DNA of 7,062 nucleotides, from NCBI GenBank assembly GCA_964383325.1, contig CAYLGY010000110.1, positions 1 through 7,062 of the forward strand, given 5' to 3'. The translations under genes were made by a program, and so were the position numbers. A model generated the notes under the pieces. The model searched no databases and had not been told where the DNA came from. It saw nothing but the letters and a program-made list of their open reading frames with translations. The DNA comes from CAYLGY01 sp964383325. GTDB taxonomy: Bacteria > Pseudomonadota > Alphaproteobacteria > Rhizobiales > Rhizobiaceae. This document shows, piece by piece, positions 1 through 6,065 of this stretch. How positions within the stretch are numbered: position 1 is the stretch's first letter; each line of letters begins with the position of its first letter.

Positions 1-191
1 TTGGCGATCTGCCCCTTCTCGGCGCGATAGAGCGCGGCGCGTGAAATGCCGATCGATTCCGCCAGCGTCTCGGGTGCGAGGCCGCGACCCATGCGGAATG
101 CGCGCAGCCGCGCGCCGACATCGGTAAGCCGGATCGGCAGCCCGGCTTGCCTCGTCTCATCTGGAACCCCGGTCGCGACATCGTCCCTCAT
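1..191 (-). CDS. XRE-family HTH transcriptional regulator, N-terminal part (cut by left edge)
   Basis: This is a partial gene with no stop inside the window. Reading the minus strand from the ATG whose first base is 191 gives about 63 residues. Residues about 26-62 look like a Cro/CI-type helix-turn-helix: a leading helix around GARLRAFRMGRGL, then LAESIGISRAALYRAEKGQI, where 'LA..IGISR..LYR.EKG' is the classic XRE helix 2-turn-helix 3 signature. The first 20 or so residues look disordered. Such proteins bind short palindromic operators as dimers and often repress their own gene. Start choice: a GGAGG lies 14 bases before the ATG, rather far. An in-frame GTG with first base 212 would add seven residues. 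Whether the C-terminus is a bare XRE domain or carries a sensor domain cannot be seen. Any role in controlling the T3SS is unproven; it may simply be flanking chromosome. Confidence 0.8.
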   Translation of the reverse strand, partial: MRDDVATGVPDETRQAGLPIRLTDVGARLRAFRMGRGLAPETLAESIGISRAALYRAEKGQIA

Positions 192-316
192 CTGTCTGCT
201 TTCACCCTCCACCGGATCGCGGCGATATCCGCGGCGCAGCGCAGTTTCCGCGCATGGCCGATCCATGCCAATGAGAAACACGGAACGACGCCGTTGTGCA
301 ATGGGTGCGCCCCAGG
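192..316. other. Intergenic region upstream of the XRE gene
   Basis: This is the gap between the TRIC gene end and the XRE start, both on the minus strand. It contains the six-base-arm inverted repeat listed separately and a weak minus-strand promoter-like element: TTGCAC, then 17 bases, then TTTCTC, which is a poor -10. I see no convincing terminator for the TRIC gene. A GGAGG on the minus strand near 205-210 is the likely ribosome site for the XRE gene. Confidence 0.4.
252..268. promoter_or_regulatory. Inverted repeat, possible XRE operator
   Basis: GCATGG, five bases, CCATGC: a perfect six-base-arm palindrome spanning 17 bp. It lies about 60 bp upstream of the XRE start codon, about 40 bp upstream of the alternative GTG. 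The size and spacing fit a dimeric HTH operator, and XRE proteins often bind near their own promoter. The link is inference; a six-base-arm repeat can occur by chance. Confidence 0.3.
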
Positions 317-961
317 TCAGGGACGACCCGAACCTCCATCCCTGCTCGGGCGAGGCCGGTAGCGCGGCAAGGACCAGTTCCAGGCGAGGGCCGCGAAGCG
401 GATCGCGGCAGTCAGCAGGAAACCTGCCAGAAGGGCGCCATCACGCGGAAAACCTGCCAAGGACAGGCCGACAAAGACGGACGCGCCGAAAAGCGCCGCA
501 GTCAGATAGATTTCCGGCAGCAGGATGATGGACTTCTCGCCGCCGAGCAGATCGCGCAGGATGCCTCCGAAAGTCGCCGTGATCACGCCCATCGAGATGG
601 CGACCGAGGGGGCGACCCCGGCCAGCAGGGCTTTCTCCGCTCCGGTTACGCTGAACAGCGCCATCCCCACCGCATCGAACCAGAGCAGCAGCCGGTAGCG
701 GGACTGGGGAATGTGCGCGAGAAAGAATGTCAGGGACGAGACCAGTACACAACTTATCAGATAGTAGGGCTGGGCAACCCAGAAAATCGGATGGATCCCG
801 AGCAGAACATCGCGAAGCGTTCCGCCGCCAATGCCGGTCGCAGTACCCAGCATGACGAAGCCGACAATATCCATCTGCTTGCGCGAGGCTACGAGCGCGC
901 CTGTCGTCGCGAATACGACGATTCCAAATAGATCGAGCCAGCTTGTAAAGGTATCGAGCAT
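317..961 (-). CDS. Trimeric intracellular cation (TRIC/UPF0126) family membrane protein
   Basis: The product is a 214-residue integral membrane protein made of two repeated UPF0126 units. Each unit carries the family's glycine-rich signature: GIGGGTLRD at residues 43-51 and FGGILRD at 131-137. Several hydrophobic helices are evident (about 9-25, 32-48, 58-81, 90-107, 117-134, 146-170, 174-193), fitting the seven-helix TRIC fold. Prokaryotic TRIC proteins form trimeric cation channels, mainly potassium-conducting in studied cases; the physiological role in bacteria is unclear. Start: ATG at 961 is preferred because GGGAG sits nine bases upstream. A GTG at 967 would leave only three bases of spacing. 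The tail after residue 200 is basic and proline/glycine-rich. It is a common housekeeping-type gene and probably marks the edge of the T3SS locus rather than belonging to it. Confidence 0.93.
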   Translation of the reverse strand: MLDTFTSWLDLFGIVVFATTGALVASRKQMDIVGFVMLGTATGIGGGTLRDVLLGIHPIFWVAQPYYLISCVLVSSLTFFLAHIPQSRYRLLLWFDAVGMALFSVTGAEKALLAGVAPSVAISMGVITATFGGILRDLLGGEKSIILLPEIYLTAALFGASVFVGLSLAGFPRDGALLAGFLLTAAIRFAALAWNWSLPRYRPRPSRDGGSGRP

Positions 962-1092
962 GGGCACCGTCTCCCTGGCTGCCCGGACTTTGGTGCGAGA
1001 AGAACATTTTCCCAGGCAAAGGGAAAGGCCCTCACCGGCCTCATCAGGACGCAGGAAAGAAAGATCTCGCCTGCTTTTCCTGGCGTGGTGCT
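962..1092. other. Intergenic region between sycN and the TRIC gene
   Basis: This 131-bp gap separates the T3SS minus-strand pair from the flanking genes. Two inverted repeats are visible: CAGGAAA/TTTCCTG (1052-1058 and 1076-1082, 17-base loop) close to the sycN stop, and the shorter AGGCC/GGCCT hairpin described as a possible terminator. The TRIC ribosome site GGGAG is near 971-975 on the minus strand. No strong promoter is apparent. Confidence 0.4.
1016..1041 (-). terminator. Possible weak terminator after sycN
   Basis: On the minus strand AGGCC, six bases, GGCCT forms a five-pair stem (extendable by a G-U pair), followed by TTCCCTTT. It lies about 50 bases downstream of the sycN stop, where the sctW-sycN unit would be expected to end. 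The stem is short and the T-run is interrupted, so this is tentative. Confidence 0.25.
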
Positions 1093-1488
1093 CTACGCCG
1101 CCAGTTCATGGGCCTCCATCAGGACCCTCAGATTGCTCTCCAGGGTAGGCAGATCGAATTCGTCGACCGGAATGCGGGTTGCATAGCAAAAGAGGTTGTC
1201 GGCGGAAATTCCGGCATGCAACGGCCCGCTTGTACCGGATTCGAGGGATGCCTGCAGAAAGAAGCGGCGCATTGCCGCTTCATCATCGCTGATCGGCTTG
1301 CGGCAGAGGGCCATGACGACCTCTTGCCCGTCCGATGCCGGCAGAAGCGACAGCATACCCGATTGTTCGAACGCGAATCCGTAGCTGCCATCTGCAGCCG
1401 GAGCAGGCATGGAGGAAAATTCCATGCTCGCAGCAAAAGCCTCGATGATCTGACGAATCTGGGGGGAGAAGGGCTTCCTGGGGGCCAT
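1093..1488 (-). CDS. sycN: SycN-like type III secretion chaperone for the gatekeeper
   Basis: The 131-residue product has the length and pattern of class I T3SS chaperones (CesT/SycN type). In Yersinia, SycN pairs with YscB and binds the N-terminal part of YopN, delivering it to the export apparatus. Support: an opening amphipathic helix (about 8-22), then a short strand at SGMLSLLP (43-50) followed by VVMALCRKP, a middle helix DDEAAMRRFFLQASL (68-82), the segment SGPLHAGISADNLFCYATRIP (87-107, like SycN's LPLRAGWLGE...LVLFVSL), and a final helix DLPTLESNLRVLMEAHELAA. It lies 14 bp after the sctW stop, the same order as yopN-tyeA-sycN. Its ribosome site TAGGAAG overlaps the sctW stop codon, suggesting coupled translation. 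A general CesT-type chaperone is the alternative; the position favours SycN. No YscB-like partner gene is in the window. Confidence 0.82.
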   Translation of the reverse strand: MAPRKPFSPQIRQIIEAFAASMEFSSMPAPAADGSYGFAFEQSGMLSLLPASDGQEVVMALCRKPISDDEAAMRRFFLQASLESGTSGPLHAGISADNLFCYATRIPVDEFDLPTLESNLRVLMEAHELAA

Positions 1489-1502
1489 GGCGAGGTCACT
1501 TC

Positions 1503-2726
1503 CTATTCTTCTTCGAGGGGACGCTGCGATTGCATTTCGAGCTCATATGCATCTTCCTCGATCGCCACGAGCGTATCCAGCAATGCCCGCAAGGCAGTGT
1601 TCTGCTTCAGCTTGACGCCAGGACCCGGCATCACCTCATCCGGCACCTGCTGATGCAGAAGCAGCAGGCCATTGGCGAAGACCAGTGGCGCAAGGGGTCC
1701 GGCCTGATCCAGACCCGCCACCAGCTTGCGCGCATCATTGAGCGTGGTCATGGTCCGCGAACAGAAATGAAACAGCAGGCTGGTGCGCGAGGTCTGGTCG
1801 AACAGCTCTTCGGTCGTCGGATTGCCGCGCCGCACGTCGCCAATGAGGCTGCCCATCGAGGAATGGACAGTCTTCAGCTTTTTCAGCTTGCCCAGTTCCG
1901 TCAACAGCAGGCCGAGAAAGACCGGATCGGTCGATGGCCCCGTCGCGCCCAGATCCGTGCCGGCAATCTCGATGAACGTATCCACCACCTCATCGAAATT
2001 CGACCCCACCGGGAATCTGGACAGCGAATCGAACAACTCGCCGAAATGTCGCGATTCGCGCAGCAGGGCGCGATAACTCTCGCGGATGTCCAGTGGTTGT
2101 GTCGACAGGATCTGTGCGCGCTCATGCGCAATGCCGGCTGCGGCAAAGCCAGCCCTGACATCGCGCATCCGGTCCGAACGCTCGAAATCGGCCGCCGCTT
2201 CTTCCAGAAGCGTTTCCAGGTCATTCAGGCCAGCGGCGCTCGAACGCCGCCTGGGCCGCGTCCGGAAATAGTCCCGAACCAGGCTCAGGGCCGCATATTG
2301 GTGGGTCACGTCCCGGTCGAATTCCTCCAGCAGGGCCAGCACGTCCTGTCGGGTCGGCGCCGGCAGGGTGCCCTGGTTCAGGAATTCCTGCATGCGCTGC
2401 AGCCGGCCGATCAGCGCCTGCAGCTTTTCCCGCTGCGGCATGTCCGGCAGCCGGTCATAGAACTCGGCGATCCGCGTGAGCGCACGCAGGTCGATGCTCG
2501 GACCCCGCTTCACTTCCCGCATTCTGAGCGTATGCCGGTCAGCACGGTGGGCAACCGACATGCCGATTTCCTCGGCGGCTTCGGTGATCATCGACAGCGT
2601 ATCGGTCGCCAGGACCTTCTCGTGGTCGCGCTGACCGGCGAGCGCGGACATTGCCTCGCCACCGCGCGGCGAGAACACGTTCTGCGCGGAAATATTCTGC
2701 AGGTTGAGTTCGAGCGACCGGGACAT
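1503..2726 (-). CDS. sctW: Type III secretion gatekeeper SctW (YopN-TyeA fusion)
   Basis: SctW plugs export of late substrates until host contact, then is secreted itself. With the ATG at 2726 the product has 407 residues, close to YopN (293) plus TyeA (92) in one chain, as in MxiC/InvE/HrpJ-type gatekeepers. Visible family features: a polar Ser/Gln/Asn-rich N-terminus typical of a secretion signal; TLSMITEAAEEIGMSVAHR (about 43-61), like YopN's LQSIADMAEEVTFVF chaperone-binding end; IRESYRALLRES...GELFDSLSRFPVGSNFDEVVDTFIEIAGTDL (214-259); LGKLKKLKTVHSSM (278-291), like YopN's SDLQKLKEFGSVSD; and an acidic TyeA-like C-terminus VAIEEDAYELE. Start is uncertain: an in-frame GTG at 2801 has GGGAG six bases upstream and would add 25 residues. 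That stretch uses TTA, GTA and CTA codons, unlike the GC-rich body, so it looks untranslated. The ATG at 2726 has no clear ribosome site. Confidence 0.9.
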   Translation of the reverse strand: MSRSLELNLQNISAQNVFSPRGGEAMSALAGQRDHEKVLATDTLSMITEAAEEIGMSVAHRADRHTLRMREVKRGPSIDLRALTRIAEFYDRLPDMPQREKLQALIGRLQRMQEFLNQGTLPAPTRQDVLALLEEFDRDVTHQYAALSLVRDYFRTRPRRRSSAAGLNDLETLLEEAAADFERSDRMRDVRAGFAAAGIAHERAQILSTQPLDIRESYRALLRESRHFGELFDSLSRFPVGSNFDEVVDTFIEIAGTDLGATGPSTDPVFLGLLLTELGKLKKLKTVHSSMGSLIGDVRRGNPTTEELFDQTSRTSLLFHFCSRTMTTLNDARKLVAGLDQAGPLAPLVFANGLLLLHQQVPDEVMPGPGVKLKQNTALRALLDTLVAIEEDAYELEMQSQRPLEEE

Positions 2727-2898
2727 GGAGCATTCTGCACGAGAGAAGACCTGCCCGGAAGGTAGCGCATCGACATCGGAGAACGGTACTAAATAGCACA
2801 CCTCTGGCTCCCGTTTTCATCACAATATCCGGAATTCAACGCGGTTGCCGACTGGCGGGAATGCCAGCCGGAGCAATGGAAAAGCAGCCTTGCAGCCG
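2727..2898. promoter_or_regulatory. Divergent promoter region between sctW and the plus-strand operon
   Basis: The two T3SS transcription units face away from each other here, so both promoters should lie in these 172 bp. The middle (about 2785-2835) is clearly richer in A and T than its surroundings. It contains TACTAAATA around 2787-2795, which on the minus strand reads TATTTAGTA and could serve as a -10. A TCGACA at 2770-2775 resembles a -35, but no well-spaced pair emerges on either strand. A small hairpin (CTGGC, six bases, GCCAG; 2852-2867) lies upstream of the plus-strand gene. If the alternative GTG (2801) and TTG (2845) starts were used, the gap would be only 43 bp. No activator site could be assigned. 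Confidence 0.5.
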
Positions 2899-3315
2899 AT
2901 GACCCATGACGGACCAGATACCGGGCCGCACAATCCTGGCGAGGCCCAGCCGGATCTGCGCCAGCTCTTGCGCAGATACCGGCGACAGCTGGACCAGATC
3001 CGGGCCGACCAGGCGCGCGTGAGCGAGCAGCAATGGAGCGACCTGTTTCGGCAGATCGAGCTAATCCTGCGCCAGATCTTCAGCAATCCCCGGCTGGTTG
3101 CAGATCCCGAAATCGATCGGATCGGCCAGAGAATGCTCGTCGCCCCGGACATCGAGACGTTGAATTTCGAGCTTCGGCTTCTCGCCGAACGGCTCGGGGA
3201 AATGCTGGGTACCGCAACTGGCAAGACAAATCCGGCAAGGTCCGCGGATGATTCGCGGGGACTGGTCGACAGTGACCAGCTCCGGCCCAATGGCCGGATG
3301 AAATTGCGCCTGTGA
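2899..3315 (+). CDS. Small helical protein of unknown function in the T3SS operon
   Basis: I do not recognise this gene. From the ATG at 2899 it has 138 residues: a proline/glycine-rich start (1-18), a strongly basic amphipathic helix with coiled-coil character (DLRQLLRRYRRQLDQIRADQ, 19-38), a second helix (QQWSDLFRQIELILRQIFS, 44-62), a third (IETLNFELRLLAERLGEML, 85-103), and a polar, probably disordered tail. There is no signal peptide, membrane segment or cysteine. It is first in the plus-strand unit, 34 bp before the large protein, and so occupies the slot where Yersinia has lcrG, the small cytoplasmic partner of LcrV. A partner or chaperone for the next gene product is the natural guess, but I see no clear LcrG similarity. 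An in-frame TTG at 2845 (156 residues) has GGAA ten bases upstream; neither start has a strong ribosome site. Confidence 0.62.
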   Translation: MTHDGPDTGPHNPGEAQPDLRQLLRRYRRQLDQIRADQARVSEQQWSDLFRQIELILRQIFSNPRLVADPEIDRIGQRMLVAPDIETLNFELRLLAERLGEMLGTATGKTNPARSADDSRGLVDSDQLRPNGRMKLRL

Positions 3316-3349
3316 ACGGGCTTTTCAATGATTGTCCGGGAGAACTGAG

Positions 3350-5173
3350 ATGAGCGAACTTTCCGGTACGGCGAAGCTGATCGACACCGTTACCAAGGGA
3401 ACGCTGGGCGACGGGAAATATCCTTACCTGCATCTGCTCGGCTCAACCGATCCGATGACGGTCGACGAGCTGCATGCGCAGATGCTCGGCATCTTCGACA
3501 CGCCCTGGACCGAGCTTACCGACGACGAAAAGGAAAATCCGCCCACGGTGACGGAATTCCTCAGCTGGCACTCGGGCAAGCAGACCGCCTACATCAAATA
3601 TATCGCGGAAGCTGCCAATGACCTGACCACGGATTATGTAATCGGTTCCGGATCGGAGGCAATCCATGTCCTGCTTGCGGACAATCAGGAGCGGATCTAT
3701 GTCATCGAGCACCTGCAGAAAAGCGATATTGCCCGCCTGTCCCTGCAGGACCAGATCAACCTTGGCAAGACCGAAATCTGGCTGAGCACGGTCTCGGTCA
3801 TGCTCGACATGGTGCCCACCGGCTCGACCACCTGGGAGAGCGCACGGGACGCGCTGCTCAACGACACGACCGACGTCTCTGTCGCGACCCTGCAGGCGAT
3901 CATCGACGCATCCCCTGCTGGGATCGCCGGCGCGGACCCGTTCGACAAGGAGCCGTTCCAGATGGAACTCGACCTGATCAAGACCCAGATCGAGGGCCAG
4001 GCCATCTTTTCCGCCACCCAGATCCAGGAAAGGCTGAGCAAGCTACAGGAGCGCCTGGTGCGCGTGCAGACACTGTACGAGGCGGCCTATGGATCCGGCG
4101 CGCAATCGTCGCTCTCCCGCAGCACGTTCGGTCCGCGTTATGATGAAGACAGTGAATACACGCCAGGTGGAGAGAAGGACATCGATGGCCATGTCTTCTA
4201 CCGCAACAGCACCGGGCTCTACCTCATCATGGATGGGGATGATTACGGGACCGGCAACAATATTGGCGACAATACGCGCGATGCATTTGACGATCTTCAG
4301 GATGACATGGATGCCTTGCTGTCGGACGATCCGCCATGGGGCGGGGTCATCAGCCTCGACGACAATGCCAAGATCAAGGAAGTCTATCAGACCCTGATCG
4401 ACCAGGAACGGATCATGGCAACGGCCGAGAAACAGGCGTGGGAGCTCAGCCAGACCGGCGTCCTGAACGGGGTCAAGCTCGACGGGCCGACACTTGCATC
4501 CAATCTGCAGATGCTGATGAGTGTCCGGAAAAAGGCCCAGGTTGCCATCAATACGGCGTGGATCGACTGCATCCAGCATTTCCTGCAGCAGCTGACCGTA
4601 TTCCAGGATCTCGTGAATGCCACGATCGAGCAGGCCGATATTGACAAGCCGAACCAGAAGATCGCCCTGCTGGGCCTTGATTCCAGAGACCTCACCGGGC
4701 TGACGGATCAGCAGCTGCGGGCTGTCGCCATGGTGGATTCCTTCATGCGCGGCGGCGCGCTTCATCCCGTGCTGGAACTGATGGGCATCACCTGGCCGGA
4801 AATCGAGCTCATCGACGTGCATGACGATCCGGCATTCAGCCAGGTGGCGGGCGGCAATCACACGCTGACGCGCGTCCGGGACAACCTCACCGCCGAGGAA
4901 CTCGCAACGCTCAACCTGACCGGGCTGGACGATAATGACTTCGTCACGAAGGTCTCCTACGCCCCCTGGGAATGGAAGAAACTCACCAAGACGCAGTGGG
5001 ACAGCATTGCCACCCGGATCAGCCAGATGACGCAGAACATTACCAAGCAGCTCGAGATCCTCCAGAACGAGAATTCAAGCGAAGCCAAGGAAGAGAGCCG
5101 TGCCTACGAGGCGGCCTCAAGCTTCGCGCAGATGGTGCAATCTGTCATCAGCCGAATCTCGTTCCTCGGCTGA
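3350..5173 (+). CDS. Large secreted-type T3SS protein, candidate needle-tip protein (SctA-like)
   Basis: The 607-residue protein is acidic and mostly helical, with no signal peptide or membrane segment and a single cysteine (C407), as is usual for T3SS-exported proteins. ATG at 3350 is chosen because GGGAG lies seven bases before it. Helical coiled-coil segments are seen at about 203-245 and 341-430. Between them (about 250-340) is a Gly/Asp/Asn-rich acidic stretch. The C-terminal 60 residues read LTKTQW..IATRISQM...ITKQLEILQNE...Y.AASSFAQMVQSVISRIS, resembling the end of IpaD/SipD/BipD-type tip proteins: a tryptophan or similar start, a long helix, then a hydrophobic 'F..LVKVLSS.I' tail. With the lcrV-like position (before sycD-sctE, after a small helical gene), this suggests the tip protein. 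It is nearly twice the usual 310-330 residues. Alternatives are another exported substrate such as a regulator of the pore or an effector. Confidence 0.55.
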   Translation: MSELSGTAKLIDTVTKGTLGDGKYPYLHLLGSTDPMTVDELHAQMLGIFDTPWTELTDDEKENPPTVTEFLSWHSGKQTAYIKYIAEAANDLTTDYVIGSGSEAIHVLLADNQERIYVIEHLQKSDIARLSLQDQINLGKTEIWLSTVSVMLDMVPTGSTTWESARDALLNDTTDVSVATLQAIIDASPAGIAGADPFDKEPFQMELDLIKTQIEGQAIFSATQIQERLSKLQERLVRVQTLYEAAYGSGAQSSLSRSTFGPRYDEDSEYTPGGEKDIDGHVFYRNSTGLYLIMDGDDYGTGNNIGDNTRDAFDDLQDDMDALLSDDPPWGGVISLDDNAKIKEVYQTLIDQERIMATAEKQAWELSQTGVLNGVKLDGPTLASNLQMLMSVRKKAQVAINTAWIDCIQHFLQQLTVFQDLVNATIEQADIDKPNQKIALLGLDSRDLTGLTDQQLRAVAMVDSFMRGGALHPVLELMGITWPEIELIDVHDDPAFSQVAGGNHTLTRVRDNLTAEELATLNLTGLDDNDFVTKVSYAPWEWKKLTKTQWDSIATRISQMTQNITKQLEILQNENSSEAKEESRAYEAASSFAQMVQSVISRISFLG

Positions 5174-5194
5174 CCGGCGCAGGGAATCAGCGCG

Positions 5195-5569
5195 ATGCGT
5201 GTCAGGAAACTCGATGTCGGTCTGGAGGCGATTTCCCGCTGGCGCGAGATCGACGAGGTTCATCTGCCGACGACCGGTCGGCTCGGGCCTACCTTTCTGC
5301 CGACCCGCAGCCTCCTCGACGAAGTCATCCGCCGACCCAGCCTGGATGAGCGTCTCGTCAATCTGATGCAACCGCAGAATCTCGATCCCGAATTGCTGGA
5401 AGCCGCGGTGCTGTCCGAGACGCGGCGCGAGGTGCTGAGTTTCTTCATGGCCGCCACCGGCAGTGCCCTCGGCAATCCTGCAATGGCCGAGGCCGCGATG
5501 ATCCTCGACGAGGAGGTCGAACTGGACGGCCTGGTCTGCACCGCGCTGGCTGCGTTGTTGCGGGGGTAG
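5195..5569 (+). CDS. sctX: Type III secretion protein SctX (YscX family)
   Basis: The 124-residue product matches YscX in length (122) and layout. Near the N-terminus it has GLEAISRWREIDEVHLP (9-25), like YscX's GIEKLSAISLEEL...LP. Then comes the proline-rich conserved stretch TGRLGPTFLPTRSLLDEVIRRP (27-48), which parallels YscX's DGHPVEPHLERLYPTAQSKRSLWD. The C-terminal helix MAEAAMILDEEVELDGLVCTALAALL (97-122) parallels LQAAAALLKCQQDDDRLLQIILNLL. YscX is an early-exported protein unique to Ysc-type injectisomes. It is bound by its chaperone YscY and with it contacts the gate SctV; it is required for export of the needle and inner-rod subunits. AGGGAA eight bases before the ATG is the ribosome site. 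The gene sits 21 bp after the large gene and 3 bp before sctY, the expected pairing. Confidence 0.87.
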   Translation: MRVRKLDVGLEAISRWREIDEVHLPTTGRLGPTFLPTRSLLDEVIRRPSLDERLVNLMQPQNLDPELLEAAVLSETRREVLSFFMAATGSALGNPAMAEAAMILDEEVELDGLVCTALAALLRG

Positions 5570-5572
5570 CGG

Positions 5573-5971
5573 ATGAACATGTCACAGAATGTCGCCCCCA
5601 TGGGCAAGTTGACCCCAAGGCAGTGCGACTATCTGCAACTGACGGCATTTGTCCTCGCCCAGCACGGCCGTCACGAGCGCGCCGATCAGTTGCTGGCTGC
5701 GCTCTGTGAGGCCGGAGGGGCAACCCTGCCCGTATTGCTGTCGCGCGCCGTCCTTCGCTATCAGCTCGGCGATTTTCGCACCGCCATCGACCTGCTCGAC
5801 CAGATCGATGCAGGCGATCCGATCGAGCGTTTCGGCGTGCAGCAACTGAGCGAGCGCCACAAGCTGCGCCGCTATCTCAAGGCGCGCTGCTACCGCGAGC
5901 TTGGCAATCTCGCAAAAGCCAATGAAGCGGTCGACATCTATCTGCGCCGGTTGGGCACCGCGCGTGATTGA
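5573..5971 (+). CDS. sctY: Type III secretion chaperone SctY (YscY family)
   Basis: The 132-residue product is built from TPR-like helix pairs at about 17-50, 51-83 and 99-127. The opening LTPRQCDYLQLTAFVLAQHGRHERADQLLAAL parallels YscY's LTKRQQEFLLLNGWLQLQCGHAERACILLDAL almost position by position. The C-terminus RCYRELGNLAKANEAVDIYL parallels RAQQLNGDLDKARHAYQHYL. YscY (114 residues) is the cytoplasmic chaperone of YscX, and the pair binds the export gate SctV. This protein is slightly longer, mostly by a short N-terminal extension and an insertion near residues 84-98. The start ATG at 5573 has GGGGG six bases upstream, overlapping the end of sctX, so the two are probably translationally coupled. 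A second in-frame ATG is at 5579. Confidence 0.87.
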   Translation: MNMSQNVAPMGKLTPRQCDYLQLTAFVLAQHGRHERADQLLAALCEAGGATLPVLLSRAVLRYQLGDFRTAIDLLDQIDAGDPIERFGVQQLSERHKLRRYLKARCYRELGNLAKANEAVDIYLRRLGTARD

Positions 5972-6065
5972 GCGGCAAGAAGTTGACTACCCTCATGTGT
6001 CTCAAACAGCACTCCGCAGAGTCGCGAAGGGGATTACCGTCCCTGAATTGCGATGGAGGTGAATC
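5972..6065 (+). promoter_or_regulatory. Gap between sctY and the translocator chaperone, possible internal promoter
   Basis: This is the longest gap inside the plus-strand unit (94 bp; the others are 3-37 bp). TTGACT at 5983-5988 is a near-consensus -35, but 17 bases downstream only ACAGCA is found, a poor -10. No terminator-like hairpin is seen. A separate promoter for the chaperone-translocator genes is plausible but weakly supported. A strong GGAGG lies six bases before the next start. Confidence 0.3.

Noticed and set aside
296..931. A 211-codon plus-strand frame opposite the TRIC gene.
   Set aside because: Extremely Arg/Gln/Asp-rich shadow with no family resemblance; the opposite strand encodes an unmistakable membrane protein.
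1052..1082. CAGGAAA/TTTCCTG inverted repeat after sycN, considered as a terminator.
   Set aside because: The arms are seven bases with a 17-base loop and no T-run follows on the minus strand, so it is noted only within the intergenic entry.
1530..2765. A 411-codon open frame on the plus strand antisense to the gatekeeper gene.
   Set aside because: It mirrors the sctW codons in a GC-rich gene, is rich in Arg, Gln and His with no domain pattern, and lacks a ribosome site; the minus-strand frame has clear family similarity.
2785..2820. An A-rich run followed by TGTGC on the minus strand, vaguely like an ExsA/LcrF (AraC-family) binding site.
   Set aside because: The spacing and key positions do not fit the published pattern well, and no second copy was seen for the plus-strand promoter.
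4043..4861. A 272-codon open frame on the minus strand inside the large plus-strand gene.
   Set aside because: Composition typical of a shadow frame (His/Ile/Asp-rich, no domain), fully inside a well-supported gene with a strong ribosome site.
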